This document shows positions 33,919 to 42,752 of a stretch of 58,269 nucleotides of DNA, piece by piece. Every line of letters begins with the position of its first letter. Positions within the stretch are counted from its first letter, which is position 1. A model generated the notes under the pieces. That model was not told the DNA's origin, did not search any database, and was given only the letters and a program-made list of their open reading frames with translations. Source of the DNA: Planctomycetaceae bacterium (GTDB lineage: Bacteria; Planctomycetota; Planctomycetia; Planctomycetales; Planctomycetaceae); assembly GCA_016795145.1 (NCBI GenBank), contig JAEUII010000041.1:1-58269 (forward strand), written 5' to 3'. The position numbers and the translations under genes are program-made.

Positions 33919-36900
33919 TCAAACGGGATTCAAAGGCAGCAACAATTCGCCGGCGAGTTCCGAAATCAGCAGGTCCAGTTCGCTCTGAGACAGAACCAGA
34001 AACTCGGTGGCACGATTTCGTGTGCCAGAGAATTCTGATGCATCGACACTGCTTTCGGCAGGCCGAGCCGCGTTGTTCTGTTCGCCCAACGAAGTCGATT
34101 CATTCGTTGACGCGAGCTTGATTCTGGTCACGACGATGTCCGACTGAGCTGACGATGGAACGGCATTCGAGTTGGTCTGAGCAACTGCTGCAGTCGAGTC
34201 GATGATCGACTTTGTCTTCGGACTCGAGCTGCCACCCACGCTTCCGGGACTGCTGAAGCTTTGCGATCCGGAGGCATCAGTTACCACGAACCAGGAACAA
34301 TTCGCCTGAAGCTGAGCCCATGTCAGGGCTCCAGGATGAGAAGTGCCCCAGGGGTTATGCAGACGGAAGGTATCTGTCGACGATTCGTATCCCGTCACCA
34401 CATAGGCGTGAGAACCGACCAGACCATTGGATGGCGACTGCTGAGTTCCCAGTGTCACAGATCGCTGCGAGGTCAGGGCGTTGACGAGCGTTGCTTTGCT
34501 GCTGGAGTAGAACGGGAAGTTCGTGGAGTTGTAGCCGAGGACCTGACAGTTCACGTCGGCCATCCAGCCACCTTCGATCGCCGCATAGCGATTCGTGCCA
34601 TCGCGACCTTCGTTGCCTGTTTCGTTCCACTGAGCATAGGCCTTTTCTGCCAGTGCAATCCAGAGCACTGTTGATGCGGACGTTGCACTAAGTCCGTAGC
34701 CCGAATAGACAAGGGATCCGTTGGAACTGACCGGCAGACTTCGATTCACAGTGACATAGTCCGCAGTGCCCACTCCACTGGAGAACCCGGACGTGATCGT
34801 CCCGTTGTTGTTGAAGTTGCCGTACTGTCCCGTGTAGAACCGAACGGTGTAGGTGCCATCGCCGTTGTCGATGAACATGTTTCGAACGGCGTTCGGATTT
34901 CGATCGGCGATCGCTGCCAGGGCGGAGATGAAGTAACAGTCTCCCAGCATGCCCTGTTTCGTATCAGAACGCGACGGAGTTGCAGGAAACAGCGTTCCTG
35001 TCGAAGTTGTCCACGTCAGCCCCGTCGTCGTCAGCTGAGGCACATCAGCTCCGAAGAACCATTTGTCGATCAGGCGATTCAGCTGTGTAGAGGAGCTTCC
35101 TGCGGTCAGATTTCCAAGAGTCTGGCCCTGAAACTTTGCGTTGGCCGCATTGCTGTTGACGACATCGCTTGCCAGATTTCGGACATAATCCGGAATCACG
35201 AAACCAGCGCCGGCACTGACCAGATACTGATAGTCCGCAAGCTCGGTGCTGCTCACACTGCCATCATCACCAGCCAGGCGAAGGATACTGATCATCTCCG
35301 TTCTGTTCAGAATTCCATCGCTGTAAGCACTGCTGACCGCCGCTCCGATAGCCGGATCCTGGAGACCGGATGGAGTCACTGGCGAGGTGACTTCGATGGA
35401 CGCTGTGCCCTGTTTTTGACCTCCCGTGACAGTCACAGTGAACTTCCCGGCCGTATTCCCCGCCTTGAATTCGCCGGTCGATGAAATCGTGCCACCTGTT
35501 GCGACCCACTTGAACGAAGGCTGTGTTGTCAGCGCGACACCAAACTGATCGAGCCCTGTGGCCTTAAATACCTGCTTCGCCCCATAGTTCAGTTGGGTGG
35601 TGTTGGGTGTCACGTCAATTGTGGCCAAAGACTGAACGACGACAATTTTCAGGCTCACACTCACATCACCAACACTGCCACGAATGGTGTAGGTCCCAGC
35701 GCGGTCAAATGTGACTCGCAGGCTTGTCCCGCTGGATTTGATTTCAGTCACCGCATCAGCCGGTGCACTTGTCCGTTCCCAGTTAATGTCTGAGATACCG
35801 GACATGGCAACGCCAAACTGGTCGACTGGCACTGTTGTCAACTGAGTCGTCGCCGACGTGACCGAAATGACGCTTGTCGGATTCAAAGTTCGTCCATCCG
35901 CTCCGGACACAGCAATGGCCCGAAGAGTCTGCACTACATCAAAGGAAACGGTCGCGGAGACATTTCCGGTCGTTGCCTTCAACGAGTACTGGCCCGCTTT
36001 GTTGAAGCTCACCGTGGCCACTCCGGACGACAGTTTTCCGGTCGCCACGCCGCCATCCGGTTTCGCCACTGTTTCCCATGTGACCTTCGGGAGGACAGAC
36101 AGCGCCTTTCCAAATTGATCAATGCCATTCAGTTTGAGTGTCTGCAGTGCTGTTGTGACGTTGAGCGGCTGATCGGTCGGAAGTGGCGTGCCATCCGGAT
36201 TGGTGAACGTCATCGTCGACAATGTGGCAACGACAGACAGCTTCAGTTCGGTGATGATGGAACCGCTTTGAATGGCCACCGCCCAGTCACCGACTTTGTC
36301 GAACGCGATGGTTCCGGAACTTCCCTCCGAAGTCACGGTCGCCGCGCCGCCAGTTGGCGACTTTGACATGTTCCACGTGAGATCCGGCTGGGGCGCCAGT
36401 GGTATCCCAAACTGGTCGACCACAATTGCGTTCAGTGAAACGGACGTTCCCTGCACGACCAGAGCAGCTGTACTGGAGATGGCCGCTCCTGAAGCATTGC
36501 GAAGACTGATCTTTGTGGCCGTCGGAACCACATCGAACGACTTCGAAGCAGAGATTTCTCCGGCGCTGACAGCCACAGACCAGCTTCCGGCTCCACTGAA
36601 GCCCACTTGTGCCGATGTCCCTGTGAGTCTGACAGACAGTTTGCCACCGGTCGGCGCTGTCGGAGATGACCACTGCAGTTTCGGAAGCACCGCCATGGTC
36701 ATTCCAAACTGGTCGGTCCCGGTGACTTTCACCGTTTGTAGTGTCGAAGTCACGACAAACGGTTCACTGGAATTCGGCGATGTCTCTTCCGGCACTGAAA
36801 GAGACAGAGACTTCAATACGGCGGCAACGCTGAGCGAAAGCTCACTGCGAACGGAGTTGGATTGAAGGCGAAGCGTATATGTCCCTACTCGGTCGAATGT

Positions 36901-38157
36901 TGCTGTGATCACACCGTTGTCGTTCTTGAAATCAACGGTGGCCCCAATCGGGGTGGTCGATGCAGACCATTGCACAACATCCGGAACAGCAAGTGCCTTT
37001 CCGAACTGATCCAGAGGCACGTACCGAAATGCGAAACTTGAACCGTTCACCGGCAGCGATTTGGCCGAACCGAACGGCTTGGATTCAGGGGTCAGAAACT
37101 GAAAACTGCTCAATGTGGGCTTCACATCGAAACTGGCAACTGCCGTCTTGTCCCCCGATTTTGCCTGAACGGAGAATGCTCCGGTCCGATTGAAATTCAG
37201 TGTTACTGCAAGGCCCTTCACGGAAGCCTTCACCGTGCCTGTTTCAGGCGCTGACAATGTCGTCCACGTCAAAGCTGGAACAGTCGTCATCAGATTGCCG
37301 AACTGATCGCGGCCCTGAAGATTGACTCGTGCCATTGTTGTACTGACGGATAGCGGTGTATCTGCAGAAAGCGGCGACCCGGCTTCGTCCGTCAGTGACA
37401 GTGTCGTGAGGACCTGTGAAACCTTCAATGTCACTTCTGACGACAACGTTCCGGAAGTTGCGCGAAAGACGTAGTCCCCTGACGAGTTCACTCCAACCTG
37501 AAGATCGTTACCGTTCTGAGTCGTATTCGCGGTGACTCCTTTTGGCTGTGATTTCACGTTCCAGGCAATCGTCGGCTGAGTACTGAGCGGCATGCCGAAC
37601 TGGTCCACGGCCGCAGCCTTAAACTGAACGGAGTTGGCTGACGTGACGATGGGTTTTGAAGCGCTGGCTGCGGTGCCGTTGCTGTCTGTGATTTTGAGGC
37701 CAGTGAGAACCGAGTTCACCTGAAACGACAGCGTCGACGTGGAAACGACCTGCTTCGCCTGGATCACGGAGACTCGAACGACGTACAACCCTGCTTCAGT
37801 GAACTTCAGGGTGTTGTCTTTTGCGGAATTGGAGTTGTTCTTCGCAAATGAGACGGGCTTGCCACTGGAAGTCTCCGCTGTTTCCCAGCTGAATGACAGC
37901 GATTTGTCACTTGAGACAATTGAGACACGTACGGAGGTCGTTGAGACATCGTAAGTTGCGCCGACGTTGGCAGGAGCCTTCACGGCGGCGGAGGCAAGAG
38001 TTCCTGCGACTGGATTCTTTTCGCTCACAGGCGAATTCGAACCGGCGAATTTCAGAGCGAGGCTCGTCGATGAGTTCAGCAGCCGAGGCTCGAGAGACTC
38101 ACAAAAAATACCCTGTCGAAGAGTTTTCGCCTGAAACCGACGCGAATTCGACGTCAT
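33919..38157 (-). CDS. Giant extracellular calpain-like (C2) cysteine protease with Ig-like repeats and LEPR-LL leader
   Basis: About 1,412 residues from the ATG at 38157; the open frame extends to 38250. The N-terminus carries CESLEPRLLNSS, the LEPR-LL motif of large planctomycete surface proteins. Then come eight Ig-like repeats of roughly 90-100 residues, each with a DQFG core (VDQFGMPL, RDQFGNLM, LDQFGKAL, TDQFGMTM, VDQFGIPL, IDQFGKAL, VDQFGVAM, LDQFGVAL). The C-terminal third is a calpain-type protease with Cys at about 1074 (QGMLGDCYFISALAAI), His at about 1250 (VGSHAYVVTGY) and Asn at about 1268 (LHNPWG). The fold needs no calcium-binding EF hand that I can see. A C-terminal acidic Leu-rich tail (SELDLLISELAGELLL) closes it. 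The divergent ABC/HlyD pair nearby may export it. Confidence 0.9.
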   Translation of the reverse strand: MTSNSRRFQAKTLRQGIFCESLEPRLLNSSTSLALKFAGSNSPVSEKNPVAGTLASAAVKAPANVGATYDVSTTSVRVSIVSSDKSLSFSWETAETSSGKPVSFAKNNSNSAKDNTLKFTEAGLYVVRVSVIQAKQVVSTSTLSFQVNSVLTGLKITDSNGTAASASKPIVTSANSVQFKAAAVDQFGMPLSTQPTIAWNVKSQPKGVTANTTQNGNDLQVGVNSSGDYVFRATSGTLSSEVTLKVSQVLTTLSLTDEAGSPLSADTPLSVSTTMARVNLQGRDQFGNLMTTVPALTWTTLSAPETGTVKASVKGLAVTLNFNRTGAFSVQAKSGDKTAVASFDVKPTLSSFQFLTPESKPFGSAKSLPVNGSSFAFRYVPLDQFGKALAVPDVVQWSASTTPIGATVDFKNDNGVITATFDRVGTYTLRLQSNSVRSELSLSVAAVLKSLSLSVPEETSPNSSEPFVVTSTLQTVKVTGTDQFGMTMAVLPKLQWSSPTAPTGGKLSVRLTGTSAQVGFSGAGSWSVAVSAGEISASKSFDVVPTATKISLRNASGAAISSTAALVVQGTSVSLNAIVVDQFGIPLAPQPDLTWNMSKSPTGGAATVTSEGSSGTIAFDKVGDWAVAIQSGSIITELKLSVVATLSTMTFTNPDGTPLPTDQPLNVTTALQTLKLNGIDQFGKALSVLPKVTWETVAKPDGGVATGKLSSGVATVSFNKAGQYSLKATTGNVSATVSFDVVQTLRAIAVSGADGRTLNPTSVISVTSATTQLTTVPVDQFGVAMSGISDINWERTSAPADAVTEIKSSGTSLRVTFDRAGTYTIRGSVGDVSVSLKIVVVQSLATIDVTPNTTQLNYGAKQVFKATGLDQFGVALTTQPSFKWVATGGTISSTGEFKAGNTAGKFTVTVTGGQKQGTASIEVTSPVTPSGLQDPAIGAAVSSAYSDGILNRTEMISILRLAGDDGSVSSTELADYQYLVSAGAGFVIPDYVRNLASDVVNSNAANAKFQGQTLGNLTAGSSSTQLNRLIDKWFFGADVPQLTTTGLTWTTSTGTLFPATPSRSDTKQGMLGDCYFISALAAIADRNPNAVRNMFIDNGDGTYTVRFYTGQYGNFNNNGTITSGFSSGVGTADYVTVNRSLPVSSNGSLVYSGYGLSATSASTVLWIALAEKAYAQWNETGNEGRDGTNRYAAIEGGWMADVNCQVLGYNSTNFPFYSSSKATLVNALTSQRSVTLGTQQSPSNGLVGSHAYVVTGYESSTDTFRLHNPWGTSHPGALTWAQLQANCSWFVVTDASGSQSFSSPGSVGGSSSPKTKSIIDSTAAVAQTNSNAVPSSAQSDIVVTRIKLASTNESTSLGEQNNAARPAESSVDASEFSGTRNRATEFLVLSQSELDLLISELAGELLLPLNPV

Positions 38158-38766
38158 AAGACCGCGACTCCATGAAACGGAATGCGGTTCTGTCGGTATG
38201 CCAAGAGGCGGGGAATCCTCGCTGCGAGGGGCAGCGGCTATGTTTAGCAAGATCTGACAAAACAGCGTTGCTCAAATGGGCTCTCACAAATGGCCCAGTG
38301 AGAACCTAGGTTGCGTGAAACAGGAAGCAACCGGTCTTTCGGTAGCATTTCCCTGTAGTTTGGCCGCCGAGTAAGACTTCGGGCAACGAGGCCAGCCTCA
38401 GGACGCGGGTCGGAGACTTGTAGCGGAACGGCGCGAGCCGTCCGGTTTTGACCAGTACGCAAGCACTTGACCGGACGGCTCGCGCCCTTCCGCTAACTGA
38501 CAGTCGCTCTCTGCGTACCTCCTATAGGTTTTTTCGATAGGAACGCCTGAATTTCTGCGCTCACTTTCGACCGTTTTTTGTCGTTCTGTTTCTTATGCCG
38601 AAATTTCGCTGTCCTCTCGACAGGTATCCTCTCGGGAAAATCGATATTTCACGGAATTCTGCGAGACAACTTCGGCGGTCGCGCTAGATTCGAAAAACGA
38701 AAACGTTCACTGTCGATGTCTGTCTTCGTGGGCAGAGCAGATTGAGAACAAAACTGTGAGGGACGA
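38158..38766. other. Divergent intergenic region, protease and exporter
   Basis: A 609-bp interval between two divergent starts. It includes one family 3 palindrome and several T-rich runs (GTTTTTTCGAT near 38527, CCGTTTTTTG near 38571). No gene. Promoters for both the protease gene and the exporter operon should be here, so the two could be co-regulated. Confidence 0.5.
38421..38494. repeat. 74-bp imperfect palindrome, family 3, copy B
   Basis: TAGCGGAACGGCGCGAGCCG with TCCGGT on the left mirrors ACCGGACGGCTCGCGCCC with TTCCGCTA on the right. Compared with the copy at 32134 both arms are nearly identical while the loop differs. Confidence 0.8.
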
Positions 38767-40896
38767 ATGCCAGACAACGCCCCGCTGACCGATGCCGATC
38801 TCCAGTCGGCGTCGTGGATCTTCGAACAAATTGCCGTGCGCGAAGGATGGCACGCTGACCGCTCGCGCATTCGGCGGTCGGTCGATGAAGCCGCACAGTT
38901 TGTTCAGCATGAAGGCGATCCGTCCTGGCATCGATGGATGCTGGAATGCGGTCACAGTCTTGGTCATGTCTGTCGCGTCATCGACGGAGAGATCCATGAG
39001 CTGATTCGGCTGGCTCGCGATGGCGTCGTTGTCATCCTTCGATCCGAAGACGGTCAGGAATGGCGAGCGTTCGTTGTCGAGCGTGGTCGCCGTCTCCGAC
39101 TTCTGGAACCTCGTGGTCGACGATCTGTCCGATTCATGCGACCACTCCGACTGACTCGACAGTTGAAGTCAGCTGGCTTTTCCGGTGTTCAGCGATGCAT
39201 CGTCATTGAACCAACAACGGTCGAATCGCACCTTGGGGGGACGACACCCGATTCTGAGCAGACTCCGTTTGCTCGTCTTCGTCGCCTGATGAAGCCGGAA
39301 CGAACGGACATCTGGATTGTCGTCATCTTCGCACTGGTTTCCGGTCTGCTTGGAATGACGACGCCTCTGGCGGTGGAGGCACTCGTCAACACGGTAGCGT
39401 TCGGTCGGTTCCTGCAGCCTGTGGTTGTACTTTCGATCATGCTGCTGGCATTCCTGCTGTTTCAGGCCGCACTCAAGACCATGCAGACGTTCGTCGTCGA
39501 GATCATTCAGCGACGGTTGTTTGCTCGACTTGCGGCAGAGCTGTCCTGGCGATTACCTCGCGCGCGAGTCGACGCGTTCGGCGATCATTATCCGCCGGAG
39601 ATGGTCAACCGGTTCTTCGACGTCGTGACGGTGCAGAAGATTGTCGCCTCACTGCTTCTGGATGGTCTCAGCCTGGCGCTCAGCACGGTCGTCGGGATGG
39701 CTGTCCTTGCGTTTTATCACCCATGGCTGCTCGCCTTCGACCTCGTTCTGGTTGCCATGATGGCCATCATCATGTTTGTACTCGGTCGAGGCGCTGTGAA
39801 GACGAGCATCAAGGAATCCAAGACGAAGTACGCGATGGCCTCGTGGCTGGAAGATCTGGCTCGATGCCGAACCACATTTCGCTATGACGGAGCTGCCGAG
39901 TTCGCGCTGGAGCGAAGTGACCAGCTCATTTACGACTACCTTTCCGCGCGAAAGAAACACTTCTCCGTACTCATGCGGCAGATTCTGGCGATCCTGATGA
40001 TTCAGGCCCTGGCGAGCACGGCGCTGCTCGCCATCGGAGGCTGGCTGGTGATCTCTGGACAGTTGTCACTGGGGCAGCTGGTCGCGGCAGAACTGATTGT
40101 CGCCGTTGTCGTGGGCTCATTCGTCAAGATGGGCAAACACATGGAGAGCTTCTACGACCTGATGGCGTCCGTCGACAAGATCGGGTCTCTGCTGGATCTG
40201 CCCGTCGAGCATCAGGATGGTCTGCTGACAGTTCCGGGAACCAGCGGCATTGTCGCGAGGAACCTGACACTGAGCGGCATCAATGGCCATGGTGGACTCG
40301 CATCGGTTTCGTTCAATGCTCCACCCGGAACCAAGATGGCCGTTGTTGGTGATAGCGGATCCGGCAAGAGCTTGCTGCTGGATATTCTGTTTGGTTTGCG
40401 TGAACCAGAGTCGGGTGTCTTGACGGTGAACGGAGTCGACCCGCGGGACCTGCGACCGGACATTCTTCGACGTCGCGTGGTGATGGTTCGCGACATCGAG
40501 ATCTTCGACGGGACGATTGCTGAGAACATTCACCTGGAACGGACTGACATCTCCATCGGTGATGTCCGCGAAGCGATCGAGCGAGTCGAATTGACGCCGA
40601 CCATTCAGAGCCTGCATGAAGGATTCAATACTGTGCTGACTCAGTCGGGCTCTCCGCTGTCAGGCAGTGAGATTCGTCGACTGATGATCGCACGAGCCAT
40701 CGCGGGGCGACCGGAAGTTGTGATGCTCGACGGAATTCTGGACTCACTACCCGATCAGCAGGCCGAATCGATCCTGTCCCGAATTCTGTCGCTTGGCGAT
40801 CAGACTACCGTCCTGCTCGTCACCAACCGCCCGACTCTGGCGGGAATGATGAGTCAGCAGTTGTCCCTGTCCCACGATTCTCATGCCAGCAAATGA
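38767..40896 (+). CDS. ABC exporter (membrane plus ATPase) with degenerate ATPase motifs
   Basis: A 709-residue half-transporter: an N-terminal cytosolic domain (1-170), membrane region (about 182-450, several helices such as WIVVIFALVSGLLGM and LLLDGLSLALSTVVGMAVLA), and an ATPase domain. Walker A is intact (GDSGSGKS, 528-535). The signature is LSGSE instead of LSGGQ. The Q-loop Gln is Arg575, the catalytic Glu after Walker B Asp655 is Gly656 (VMLDGILDS), and the H-loop His is Asn687 (VTNRP). Such changes usually mean weak or no hydrolysis. It is followed 12 bp later by an HlyD-type adaptor, the type I secretion layout, and is divergent from a giant surface protease that may be its cargo. 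Confidence 0.88.
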   Translation: MPDNAPLTDADLQSASWIFEQIAVREGWHADRSRIRRSVDEAAQFVQHEGDPSWHRWMLECGHSLGHVCRVIDGEIHELIRLARDGVVVILRSEDGQEWRAFVVERGRRLRLLEPRGRRSVRFMRPLRLTRQLKSAGFSGVQRCIVIEPTTVESHLGGTTPDSEQTPFARLRRLMKPERTDIWIVVIFALVSGLLGMTTPLAVEALVNTVAFGRFLQPVVVLSIMLLAFLLFQAALKTMQTFVVEIIQRRLFARLAAELSWRLPRARVDAFGDHYPPEMVNRFFDVVTVQKIVASLLLDGLSLALSTVVGMAVLAFYHPWLLAFDLVLVAMMAIIMFVLGRGAVKTSIKESKTKYAMASWLEDLARCRTTFRYDGAAEFALERSDQLIYDYLSARKKHFSVLMRQILAILMIQALASTALLAIGGWLVISGQLSLGQLVAAELIVAVVVGSFVKMGKHMESFYDLMASVDKIGSLLDLPVEHQDGLLTVPGTSGIVARNLTLSGINGHGGLASVSFNAPPGTKMAVVGDSGSGKSLLLDILFGLREPESGVLTVNGVDPRDLRPDILRRRVVMVRDIEIFDGTIAENIHLERTDISIGDVREAIERVELTPTIQSLHEGFNTVLTQSGSPLSGSEIRRLMIARAIAGRPEVVMLDGILDSLPDQQAESILSRILSLGDQTTVLLVTNRPTLAGMMSQQLSLSHDSHASK

Positions 40897-40908
40897 CAGG
40901 AGAATGCT

Positions 40909-42417
40909 ATGTCGAGTACATTGAATCAACCACGTTCTGTTCGAGTCAGCTCTGAGGATCCTGCAGTCATGGAAACACCGTCTCCAGCCGGGAAGCCTCA
41001 GGCATCGGGATCGGCATCATCGATATCACCGCCGACTCGCCGGCGTTCCATCCTCGCGCCGGTTGCCTTTACCGATGCGCTGATGCCATCGCTGCAGCTG
41101 GCTCGATCGTCTCGCTTTGCGAAACGCATGGCGATCATTCTTTTGATCATGCTCGCTGGCACCATCGCGTTGATGGCATTTGCACCGTGGCAGCAGACGG
41201 TGACGGGTGCTGGCTTTGTTGTTGCGTATGCTCCACGTGAACGGCAGCAGGTTCTGGAGGCCACGATCGAAGGTCGGATCGTGCAGTGGAATGAACAACT
41301 CATGGAGAACGCTCGCGTCTCAAAGGGTGACTTCATTGCAGAGATTCGTGACCTGGACGCAGACTATTCCACACGTCTGCAGGACCAGCTCGACAGCACG
41401 AACCTGATTCTGGACGCAGCCAAAAAAGTGGTCGATGCAACTCAGGGGCAGCTTTCCGCGTACGTGCAGGTCAAAGTTCAGGTCGAGGCGGCTCAGAATG
41501 CGTATGTGCAGTCAGCTACTGAAAAGGTGAACGCGGCAGAACAGAAACTCTCGCTGGCTCAGGCCGCGATTCCAGCCGTTCAGGCAGCATTCGAACGTGC
41601 CCGAGACCTGCATGAACACGGCAACATCGCTCTCGAGAAGTTCCAGGAGACTGAACGCAAGCTGCGTGAATGCGAAGCGAAGGTTCGAGAAGAAGAAGCC
41701 AACGTGTCGGCAGCAAAGGCGGACCTGACCGGGAAAAAGAATGACCGGCTGGCGTATATCCAGAAAGCCGAAGCCGACGTCCGTTACTACGAAGGCGCGC
41801 TGGATAAGGCCAAGTCTGAAGTTGCAAAGGCGTCGAAAGAGCTGGCCGAAATGAAGTCGAAAGTCGCGAGGCAAAGCACTCAGCTTGTCACCGCTCCGTT
41901 CGACGGCTACCTCGTTCAGATCAGCTCGAACATCGGAACTCAGATGGTGAAGAAAGGCGATCCGATCTGCACGATCGTCCCCGACACGAAGGACCGAGCG
42001 GTGCAGATCTGGCTGGACGGCAACGACGCGCCACTGGTGGAACCAGGCAGCCACGTGCGACTGCAGTTCGAAGGTTGGCCCGCGGTCCAGTTCGCCGGAT
42101 GGCCTTCCGTGGCCGTCGGAACCTTCGGCGGCACGGTGGTTTCGGTCGACATGATCGACAACGGCAAAGGCAAATTTCGGTGCCAGATTCTGCCGGATCC
42201 CTCGGAAAAAAATAAGTGGCCTGAAGATCGATTCCTTCGCCAGGGAGTTCGAGCCAACGGATGGGTTCTTCTGAAGCAGGTACCGCTCTGGTTTGAAGTC
42301 TGGCGAAAACTAAACGGCTTCCCGCCGACCGTCGACGTTGACTCAAAGGCTTCCGCAAAAACCGAAAAGTCCAAATCGGGCGACGATTCGGAGTCTGGAA
42401 AGTCACGAATTAGGTGA
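40909..42417 (+). CDS. HlyD-family periplasmic adaptor (membrane fusion protein)
   Basis: A 502-residue protein: a disordered cytosolic N-terminus, one transmembrane helix (about 75-92, IILLIMLAGTIALMAFAPW), a long coiled-coil hairpin (about 170-320, Ala/Glu/Lys-rich), and a C-terminal beta-barrel/lipoyl part (VTAPFDGYLVQISSNIGTQM, then KKGDPICTIVPD). It bridges the inner-membrane ABC exporter to an outer-membrane channel in type I secretion. The start follows AGGAGA at the right distance. It lies 12 bp after the ABC gene, surely the same operon. A TolC-like partner is not in the window. Confidence 0.92.
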   Translation: MSSTLNQPRSVRVSSEDPAVMETPSPAGKPQASGSASSISPPTRRRSILAPVAFTDALMPSLQLARSSRFAKRMAIILLIMLAGTIALMAFAPWQQTVTGAGFVVAYAPRERQQVLEATIEGRIVQWNEQLMENARVSKGDFIAEIRDLDADYSTRLQDQLDSTNLILDAAKKVVDATQGQLSAYVQVKVQVEAAQNAYVQSATEKVNAAEQKLSLAQAAIPAVQAAFERARDLHEHGNIALEKFQETERKLRECEAKVREEEANVSAAKADLTGKKNDRLAYIQKAEADVRYYEGALDKAKSEVAKASKELAEMKSKVARQSTQLVTAPFDGYLVQISSNIGTQMVKKGDPICTIVPDTKDRAVQIWLDGNDAPLVEPGSHVRLQFEGWPAVQFAGWPSVAVGTFGGTVVSVDMIDNGKGKFRCQILPDPSEKNKWPEDRFLRQGVRANGWVLLKQVPLWFEVWRKLNGFPPTVDVDSKASAKTEKSKSGDDSESGKSRIR

Positions 42418-42752
42418 TTTTGCGTTCATGTGTGCCGAGGTGGAACGCCGAGACTTTTCCGATGATTCTGATCAAGCAGGCAGAGTCTTCTGTTCATTTG
42501 TGCGCTTGTTTGGGGCCAAAATTCTGATTCGGGATGATGGCCCCCCAAAATTCGCTGCGAGCGCAGTATTGAACATCCGCCATTGTTAAACTGCTCCGCT
42601 CATTTTACGGCCTGTGGGGACAGGGCGTGAGGTGATTGATCGTCGTGGCCCTGCACTGGGCGGGGCAGAATCGGAAACCGGAGACTTGTTGGCCGAAGCA
42701 GCCAGCGGGGTCGCTGAGTTTCTTTGAAGGGTCAACAGAAATAGGCAAGCCA
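42418..42752. other. 335-bp interval, nothing recognised
   Basis: Between the HlyD gene and the KS-like gene. The KS frame is open upstream of its ATG to 42636, but the extra residues are not conserved-looking. No repeat, terminator or small gene stands out. Confidence 0.5.

Noticed and set aside
36115..36865. Plus-strand frames of 80-200 residues
   Set aside because: Antisense to the Ig-repeat region of the giant protease. Low-complexity codon use leaves long open frames on the other strand.
38767..40896. Peptidase-containing bacteriocin exporter
   Set aside because: The N-terminal 170 residues lack the Cys-His pair and motifs of the C39 leader peptidase domain, and no bacteriocin precursor is seen.
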